A DNA stretch of 64,000 bases, taken from NCBI GenBank assembly GCA_025917655.1, contig CP084611.1, positions 1,798,001 through 1,862,000 of the forward strand. The letters are read 5' to 3'. The number at the start of each line of letters is the position of its first letter. Position 1 is the stretch's first letter. The notes under the pieces were generated by a model. The model did not search any database and had not been told where the DNA came from. It was given only the letters and a program-made list of their open reading frames with translations. This DNA comes from Chlorella sorokiniana. Lineage: Eukaryota > Chlorophyta > Trebouxiophyceae > Chlorellales > Chlorellaceae. Below, piece after piece: positions 56,684 to 64,000 of this stretch. Both the position numbers and the translations under genes were made by a program.

Positions 56684-58668
56684 ATGGTGGCCCTGTTCAC
56701 GCTGACCGCGGCGCTGCTCTATGCCGACCAAAATTTGATGGCTCCCAACTTGAGCGACATTGCTGCCGATTTCAAGTTCAATGGAGAGCAGCGCGACCGC
56801 ATGCTTGGGGGTTACATCGCTGCTGCGATGTACCTTGTTGGTGAGCAGTGCCGAAGATGCAGACCATTGTGAATGCATCCCTGCTAAGTGTTGCGGTGTT
56901 TGTCTGTGCCGCAGGCGCGCCGGCTGCCCTGCTCTTTGGGTGGCTGAGCGATCGCGTCAACCGCAAGCACCTCTTATTTGCAGCAGTTGTGCTGGGCGAG
57001 GGTCCGTGTGCCTTGACAGTCTTTGTTAGGAGCTACTGGGAGCTTTTTACTCTGCGTTTACTGACGGGCATTGCACTGGGAGGTGAGGTACTGGGATTTG
57101 CTGCCCTTGCTAGCATGCATGACTGCACGACACAGCTCCCGTGGTGCAGGTGTCCTTCCTGTGCTGTTCAGCATGCTTGGTGATGTGTATTCGGCATCAA
57201 GCCGTGCCGGCGTCTCGAGCATCGTACAGCTCAGCACGGGTGCGTCTGCACGAGATGTAGGGAGACACACTTGAGCCACTGAGCGCTCTCTTTTACTTGC
57301 AGGAGTCGGGCTGGCTCTGGGGCAAGGCATTGCTGGATTTGCAGGTCCTACGTTGGGATGGCGGTGGCCATTCCTCATTGTGGCATTGCCTTCTGTTGCA
57401 GGTGCACGCATGTTGCTGCAGTGCTGGCAGCCAGGGATGTTCGCTGCAACGCACTTCCACTGCCCGCTCTGCTGCCGCTCTCCTGCTGCTGCCCGCCGCC
57501 CACACCTGCCACCTCTGGTTGATGCAAGATCATGCACAGCATATTTCATTTCCTTCCCTCATCCCCTCTCCTTTTCTAGCATCTTGCGTCATGGTCGCCA
57601 CATGTCGCGAGCCCGTCCGCGGCGGCACTGAGGCCGCTCTGCAATCGCAGTTTCAAGTGCGATCATGCTTGAATCTAGGCACGAACTTAGGCTTGAATCT
57701 TAGGCATCGCTACACGCAACCTACCTGTTTGACCGTCATGCAGGTACCCGAGGGATTTGAGTATAAGGAGCAGATGACGTGGCGCAAGCTAGGCCGCCTA
57801 CTAATGATACCCACTAATGTGCTTGTCATCTTACAGGTAGGTGTCAATGCCACTCGCCATTCCAGCTTTTCCTTCCTCGAGCAGGTACTTGATCCTGCTC
57901 TCAGGGTCTCTTGCTCTTGCTCTCAGGGTCTATTTGGGTGCTTGCCCTGGGGTTTTCTTATCGTTTTTTTCAGCGATCATCTTTCGAAGGACCGCGGCCT
58001 GTCAGTGCAGCAAGCCACTCTGGTCCTTCTCGTCTTGGGTATTGGCGGCGGCATAGGCGTGGTTGTTGGAGGCTGGTTGGGCCAGGCCCTGTACAACAAG
58101 CGAAAGTGGAGCATGGGCTGTTTCATTGGCGAGTGACGCTGCCTTGGTAATCCCTGGGCACGACTGTTTCATGTCTCCTTTTTGTGCACATTGCAGGTGG
58201 TTGCACCCTCCTAGCAACCCTGCCTTTGTTCTACATATTGAATGCGAAGATCACTGCTGCCATGCCAGTCACCCTTTTATGGCGCTGATGACTGGTGCCC
58301 TGTCAGGCACCGTTGGCCCGAGTTTACGGTACGTGTATCAGCTTGTCTTGCTCAGTGACGTGCTTTCACAAGCCTCTGCCGCCTGCGCTTGCAGTGCCAT
58401 GATTCTGAATACCAACGAGCCTTATGCCCGCGGATCCGCCCTAGCCCTGCAAGCCATGTCGGATGACCTGGGTCGTGCAGCGGCCCCCTTATTCCTGTCG
58501 CTTTGGATTCAGCGTTTTGGCAGACAAACAGCCTTCAACCTTGCCACGTCCGGGTGGATAGTTTGTGGGGTGCTTCTGGCTGCCACCAGTCTCACGCTTG
58601 CCAAGGATGAAGATGCCATGCAAAAGAGGCTGCAGGCTTGCAGTGCCCAGGCCGACACCCAGATGTAA
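56684..58668 (+). CDS. Spinster-like major facilitator superfamily transporter
   Basis: Twelve-helix MFS carrier. Membrane start MVALFTLTAALLYADQNLMA (ATG 56684) with LMAPNLSDIAADF, as in plant Spinster-like proteins; then GAPAALLFGWLSDRVNRKHL (about 56915; the MFS loop 2-3 motif), FTLRLLTGIALGG, LFSMLGDVYSASSRAGVSSI (about 57160), GVGLALGQGIAGFAGPTLGW, REPVRGGTEAALQSQF, VPEGFEYKEQMTWRKLGRLL (about 57744), GCLPWGFLIVFFSDHLSKDR, VLLVLGIGGGIGVVVGGWLG (about 58025), MILNTNEPYARGSALALQAM (about 58398) and a last helix ending TDTQM-like ADTQM at 58668. The frame breaks at TGG (58280-58282) between AAMPVTLLW and LMTGALSGTVGPSLR, as if one G were missing. An ATG at 56443 opens a 73-codon frame that may be the N-terminal exon, but the join is unresolved. 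The substrate may be a lipid, by family. Confidence 0.83.
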
Positions 58669-58685
58669 GGCTACCAGGCATCAAG

Positions 58686-61600
58686 TTACCATGCATCAAT
58701 CTCCGCTCGAAAGGCCCCAGCAGGCTTTCCCGACAAGCTTGGCCGTTCAGCAACTTTCCTGCTTTTGGCAGGCTTGCTGTTGGCACCATCCAGTCTATCA
58801 GCACTAGCAGCCAAGACCGTGTCCAGAGCATTATCCTCAGCCGCATCTATACTGCCTTGCATGCTGCGACGTGCAGCATACGTCTTGGCCGCCAGCTCAA
58901 AAAGGCCCTGCATGTTAACGGTTTGCACGATTGGCCAAGAGTCCTGGCAAGAGACTCGCACATGCGCATGGTAGAGTCCACTCACCTCCCTGCCACTGAG
59001 CCCAGTCGTTGCAGCCAGCTCGCTGATATGCTCCTGCCACTCAGAGGAACCTGTTCTACGGCTGCCAGTGACAGCATAGCCCAGTTCAGAAGCCAACTGC
59101 AGGGTAGCAATCCACTCCAGCGCAGGCCGTGAGGTGCACATTAGCACCACAAGGCAACCAGTTGAAACAGTGTCCCACAAGTACAGGCGCCGTACCTCAT
59201 ACAGCCCTCCCCAGCGCTCGACAGCACGAGCGAGATCATAGCGTCCTGCCCGCACAAAGTCATTTTTGCTGGCATGACGCCTGTATACAAGAGCATATGG
59301 TCAATTGTCTCACAGGCACAGAGAAACATGGACTCAAAGTCGAACCAGAGGTCCATGCATGAGGGTTTGCTTGGGTGGGTTCACTCACCAGGTTGCAAGC
59401 CCTGCTCTTCAATGAAGTCGTCAATCTCAGACCTGACATTGTCGGGCGAGTCCCAATACCCCTTGGGGCGCCTGCATGGAGAAAGCCACGCGTGCAATTA
59501 ATGGGATTTGGGTAGCTTCCCGGCATTGCACCTGGACATGCAGGAGTCTAATGCCACTGCCCTCCTCCTACCTGCCTCTGGCCTTCAGCTTCCACCCAAG
59601 ACGCTGAGCGACGACACTGGGGCCGCCGTGTGAGCTCAATGCTTTTTCAAGATCACTCCTGTACGGACACACATCAACCTATGAACCGGGACAGTTAAGA
59701 CCAAAAGCAGCCTCAGCACTGTAATGCCCACCTGTTCATCTCTCGCAGATCGCTGCGAGCTGGAAGTACTCGATCGGCCCCAAAACATCGCTCCAACTCC
59801 GCCACTAGCACTGCAAAGTCCTCCACCATCTCTGCCAGCACAACAAATTTCGTTATGAGTCTCTCTGCTGCTAAGGATCCCAGTAAATGACAAACAGAAA
59901 CAAAGATCTGGCTGGCAACGATCTAATGAATCCTTGTGGAAAAACTACCTGCAAGCGATGGACGCTCTATTTTGCGTTGCAGTGCTGCAGCTGCTACTGA
60001 ATCGCCTGAGAGTTGGAGCTGATGGATGTTGCGCTCCACCTGCATCAGCAACCATCCACATCCTCACAGCAACATACTCAGACACCGCGTGTGCACACAT
60101 CATTCTCGCGCACAGCACCAGATAACATCGTCTACCTGAATGCCTTCCACACGCTGTTTGATGGCGGCCAAATTCGTGGGCACATCCTCAAAGACTGCCC
60201 GTTCAAGCAGGGGCTCCAGCACACGAAGCATCCGAGTTGTACGTGGGATAACAATCTCAACAGCGTACTTCAGCTGGGTGTGGCTTGCCTGCAAGGGGTG
60301 ACATCTTCCACATGCAACCATGAGAAATGGGCAAGGTACCAATGCCAATAGCATGCTTGCAGACTTGCCTCTGCATCATCAAAGCTGCTGTTGCTGCTGC
60401 TGGCACAGCCAGTGCTTGGAAGAGGCAGAGGCTGCAGCATCCATTTGCCCTGGAATCGCTCAAAGTCGCCCGCTACCTGCCTGAACTGGACTTCGCTGCA
60501 CATAACAGGAGAGCACAGCGTAGCGGTTTCCAAGTACCTGTCAGGCCTTACATCGAAGAGGTGAAAATGCGATACCATCAAGCAGTTGCAGGGTCACCTC
60601 TGCGGCTTCTCAATCAGATCCAGTACACTCTCTGCGTGTAAGCACATGTACAGCATTCGCTTGTAGCCAACCTGCATGTACCACAGGACAATGAGCGCAG
60701 GGGGCGTGTCGCAGCGCCCAATGTCGGGCCGAAGTTTGACTTGCCTGGCGTACACGGATCACATTCGGGGCGCACTGCGTGGGAGAGCAATGCGCTGACT
60801 AACAGCCAGGTTCGGGATGAACTCGGCCAGCCTGTTGTAATCTGTCAACACCTCCCACACTGCCTGCAACCATAAAGTTTGTGGCAAGGGCGGTCATCGA
60901 TAGCATCAGCTGCTACCATCACAGGGCCTGCCAGCAAGGCATTGGTCACCTACCTGGGGGCCGCTTCTATCGTAATGGCTGCTACAGCTCGGCGATGCAG
61001 GGCGTCAAAGGTGTCAAGGCGCCGGAGGTGAACCTCTGGCGCCCCACTGGCTAGAGCACGGCTGTCTGCTTGAAGGCTTGCAGATGGCAGCATGCTGCCA
61101 TTGCTGAACAAGCTCCTTGTACGGCTGCTGGCACGCTGCAGGCCAAACGCTGGGTATGCGCCCTGCAACATTTCCTTCAACTCCTGCCGCTGGTTAAGCT
61201 CCTCCTGTGTTTGAGCTTGACTGCTGCTGCGGTTGCCAGCTGGTGGCAGGGGAACCGACACCACACCAAGGTAGAACGATTGGGGATCTGCTTCCCGTGG
61301 CAGCGGCCGCAGGGCTGCCTGCTCCTGCTCAGGCAGCATACCTTGCTGCTGCTGCTGCCGATAAGCAGTCAAAGGCGCTGCTTCTGGGAAGCCGCTGCCC
61401 GTCAGCCGCCAGAAGGGGCCCTTGCTTGGCAGCCCATTGTCTCGATCCCCAGCCAGCTGTTGCTTGTCGAGCGATGGTTTGCTTGTTTTATCTACTGATG
61501 CTTGTTCTTGTTGCTGGGACCAGGTGCTGCCCCCTGTCTGCTGTCGAGGAAGGGGAGGGTCATCCTCGGTGCCAGCCCATCGCGCAAGCCCCGATGCCCC

Positions 61601-62710
61601 AAGCTTTCTGGCAGCAATCTGCAGTTCCAAAGCAACCAAGTGCTCAGATAACAACCAACCAACTGCTTTGTGCACAAACGGGCGCGTGCCAAGCCTGCAG
61701 GCCAACGCTAACGCACCTCTTCAGCCTTGCGTGCCACTGCTTGGATATTGGCTGGGAGGCCTGCTCGCACAATATAACTGATGACAGAACTTGGCAATGA
61801 GATCTGGGGCTGCAAGCAGCAGATCAAATGTAAGAGAAAACTGTGGTAGGTAAAATTGCTGCAGCAAGCAGCGCTTAGCACCTGAACTGAGATGTCAAAC
61901 CGCAGCAGGGTGGCCATACCCACTGCGCTGCTTGGGTCAGGCTCCACAACCCAGCGTCCGTTGATTTCCTGTGCAGATGCAAAGGGAGTAGCAGGGTTGT
62001 TTAATGATACTTATCACCTGGTATGCAAGGGCTGCACCAGGTACCAAGCACAAAAAATGGTGTACCCCCTGAATCACTCCTGACCTTGAAATCCCCATCG
62101 ACCATGCTGAAGCGGGCCTCCCGCCGCCCCAGAGGCAATTGAACCTGCAACAATGATGAAAAATTGTCAACAAACAGCTGCAAAATTATCCCTTTCATGA
62201 ACAACAAGGTGATGCCTGGCGCGCACCTCTTCTACCTCGAGGACGGCCTCAGCCTCCAGACGCCACAGCACTGCCTGGCTGCAGCCTCGCTGGCGAATCC
62301 AAACCTGCAAATGGATGGCCATTCTTCAAATGCCAGGACCTTGGCAAAAAAAATAAGACACTTGATTATCATTTGATCAGCAACGAGACTGCCATGTTGC
62401 TGCGGAGCACCTACCCGGCCACTGCGGGGCTTGGCAGCCGCTCACAGCTTTCAAGGTTCGGCACAAAATCCGGCAGCTGCTCATAGCTCCTAATGACACG
62501 CCAGACCTGCACAGCAGCCACCAACGTTGCACACAAGCGTGTCCATGACAATGCAGAAAATGCCCTGCCAAGGACTGCGAAGGAGCTGCAAATAGACATA
62601 CCACATCCACAGGTGCTTGCACCACGGTCTCCGCCACAACGCGCCGGGCATTGCCTTGCTTGCCCGCCTCATACACCTTGACGGCGTTCTTGGGTGCAGC
62701 ACCACTACTG
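58686..62710 (-). CDS. Two-cyclase-domain (SRPBCC/COQ10-like) plant plastid-type protein with C-terminal GYW/HTH-like domain
   Basis: Read right to left. Domain 1: VVAETVVQAPVDVV joined to VWRVIRSYEQLPDFVPNLES (about 62460-62640), then VQLPLGRREARFSMVDGDFK (about 62085-62145) and VGMATLLRFDISVQ (about 61880-61920). Domain 2: AVAAITIEAAPR joined to AVWEVLTDYNRLAEFIPNLA (about 60805-60865), QVAGDFERFQGKWMLQPLPL (about 60420-60480), KYAVEIVIPRTTRMLRVLEP. The C-terminal part has RRPKGYWDSPDNVRSEIDDF and IEEQGLQPG (about 59395-59470), AGRYDLARAVERWGGLYEV (about 59195-59255) and an Arg/Ala-rich tail to 58686. This order matches a plant/algal polyketide-cyclase-like family (Arabidopsis AT5G08720-like, recalled) thought to be chloroplast proteins. 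Ligand unknown. The N-terminal exon and presequence upstream of 62710 were not resolved. The stop is 17 bp from the MFS stop. Confidence 0.78.
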
Positions 62711-63826
62711 GCTCCAGCTGCTGCTGAGCCAGGGAAGGCTGAACGTCAAGTTCGGCACCGCGCAAGGCGTCAAGGCGGCGCAACCTGGCGGCTTGGTGCC
62801 TACTATGCTTGCTGGTAGCCAAGGGGTTTTCCTGATCGGCACAAATCATCATTGCAGCACACCTGAGGAGCCACCAGCCGCGGGCGGCTGCGCCTTTCTC
62901 TGCCGGCTCCTTCGTTGTGGCCAAAGTTGCCAGGAATGCTGCGATTGCTGCTGCGACGGAGCTGGCTGCCCATGTGATTGTTGTCGACTGCCTGGAAAGG
63001 ACCAGATAGGCTGCAAGTTGCTTCTACAATTGCAGCCCGCAGGCCCTACCCCTTCTCGGGGAGGCCTTAGCATTACGGGTGACACTCAACGGCACGGGGA
63101 TCGCGATCAGCAACAGAAACCAAGCCGGTGTTCGGTGGGTTGACGACTCTTCCAGCCTGGCGACCGCGCCGGTGCTGCTGGCCGACTCTTCGAGGCTCCA
63201 CATTTTCCATTTTCCATGAATGGCCACATCTTCAACCGTGCTTATCTTTCATTTCCATTGCAGGCTCGTCACACAATGGTCCACGAGCGAGTGTCGCCGC
63301 CCGCACACTGGCTGACGCAGCTAGCGGACGTGAAGCAAGCAGGTCAAGCAAGTGGCACGACAGCGGGAGAGCTTGACGATGCGGTTAGCGCTTCATAATT
63401 CAAATACGAACCGTGGTGCATGTGTGCAGCCTGCTGCGACATGCCTGCTCAACCTCGTGGCCGTCGCCGCCAGACACCAGCCATTGCCTCTGAGTTAGCC
63501 GTATATTTCCTGCTAATCACTTCCTGCTGATCAAACATAAAAAACTGCACATCGACTGCGTACGCTGTTCCTCAGTCTAGCGCTCGCCCCTGTCGGGTTC
63601 CAGTAGGAAGCTTTGCCGCTGTCGGGCAATACACAGGACATTGTGCGTTGAACTTGAGAACAAAATAGAAATCATAAGCGGTTCGCGATGAGGGTCAGAG
63701 CTGCAATCGGAGAGGCAGCGCTTGACCCAGACAGGATCGCTACCTCCACCCCTTCCTTGTCAGCCGGGCGGGTGCCATCGGTTGTCTCGCCCTGCTCGAT
63801 TGGCCCTACTTAGCTGACTGGACAGG
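62711..63826. other. Unresolved 5' part of the cyclase gene and upstream region
   Basis: Minus-strand frames here look partly coding (MWSLEESASSTGAVARLEES from ATG 63203; an Ala-rich AAAIAAFLATLATTKEPAEK stretch near 62940; RRLDALRGAELDVQPSLAQQ near 62750) and probably hold the presequence exons of the cyclase-domain gene, but I could not join them. From about 63230 to 63826 nothing firm is seen; a 60-codon plus-strand frame at 63216-63398 is unsupported. Confidence 0.4.
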
Positions 63827-64000
63827 ATGCAAGCCTCCCTCGCCCCCAGCCGGGTCACCCTGAACAGGGCCTCCTCCCGGGTGCAGGTGGGCAGGCCCTA
63901 CCGGCCAAACCTTCAGCTGTCGGCGACCTATTTACAGCGTGTATCCATAGGGCTGACCTGCCGCGGGGGACTTCACCCTCTTTCCACCGACGGAGCTCAC
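63827..64000 (+). CDS. First exon(s) of a probable plastid-targeted protein, cut by window end
   Basis: ATG 63827 opens MQASLAPSRVTLNRASSRVQ, rich in Ser, Ala and Arg and poor in acidic residues, as in algal chloroplast transit peptides. The frame is open to the window edge, though a GT donor follows CAG near 63887, so the first exon may end there. The product cannot be named. Confidence 0.45.
   Translation, partial: MQASLAPSRVTLNRASSRVQVGRPYRPNLQLSATYLQRVSIGLTCRGGLHPLSTDGAH

Noticed and set aside
1-64000. CRISPR arrays, bacterial operons or integrated bacterial DNA
   Set aside because: No regularly spaced direct repeats were seen and no stretch of intron-free co-oriented genes; all recognised genes are intron-rich eukaryotic ones.
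1-64000. Retroviral, LTR or Polinton-like remnants
   Set aside because: No reverse transcriptase, integrase, capsid or long direct terminal repeats were recognised.

Overview
The window looks like nuclear DNA of a green alga, most likely a trebouxiophyte (Coccomyxa/Trebouxia-like). That assignment is inference from plant-type protein families (ATXR3-like SET methyltransferase, plastid fibrillin, plant-type two-cyclase plastid protein), many short introns with GT donors and TGCAG-type acceptors, chlorophyte-style TGTAA signals after some genes, and moderate GC. No ribosomal RNA, tRNA, CRISPR array, organellar or bacterial operon structure was seen. All genes are split into many exons, so the spans below run from start to stop codon with introns included. 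Exon joins were inferred by eye from splice sites and protein family knowledge.

Layout, left to right: ATXR3-like histone H3K4 methyltransferase (-, runs off the left edge); GH125 alpha-mannosidase (+); a large unrecognised protein (+); NOC2 ribosome-biogenesis factor (-); tyrosine phosphatase (+); MCM4 (-); plastid fibrillin with an unusual coiled-coil tail (+); HAS1/DDX18 RNA helicase (-); a DNA transposon with about 190-bp terminal inverted repeats carrying a tyrosine-recombinase-like gene; phosphoserine aminotransferase (+); RNA polymerase III subunit RPC6 (-); isochorismatase-family hydrolase (+); an unrecognised helical protein (+); LSM1 (-); a low-complexity gap; BUD32 kinase (-); nucleoside diphosphate kinase (+); CCCH zinc finger/CCR4-type nuclease (-); UDP-glucose dehydrogenase (+); SLC35F6-like transporter (-); ceramide synthase (+); REXO4-type exonuclease (-); presenilin (+); a small coiled-coil protein (-); Spinster-like MFS transporter (+); a two-cyclase-domain plastid-type protein (-); and the first exon of a probable plastid protein (+) at the right edge.

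The genes do not form a pathway. Several serve RNA biology (NOC2, HAS1, RPC6, LSM1, CCR4-type nuclease, REXO4, BUD32) or the secretory and membrane system (GH125, ceramide synthase, presenilin, UGDH, SLC35F6-like). The striking large-scale property is organisation: strand alternates almost gene by gene, so nearly every gene is half of a divergent promoter pair and half of a convergent terminator pair. Convergent stops lie only 9-28 bp apart in several pairs and overlap in one.

A second window-wide pattern is that several otherwise excellent reading frames (GH125, the 8-12 kb gene, phosphatase, PSAT, LSM1, NDPK, MFS, the 55.8-kb gene) break where a G or C run is one base too short. This most simply indicates homopolymer errors in the sequence rather than pseudogenes, and it should temper all gene models here.
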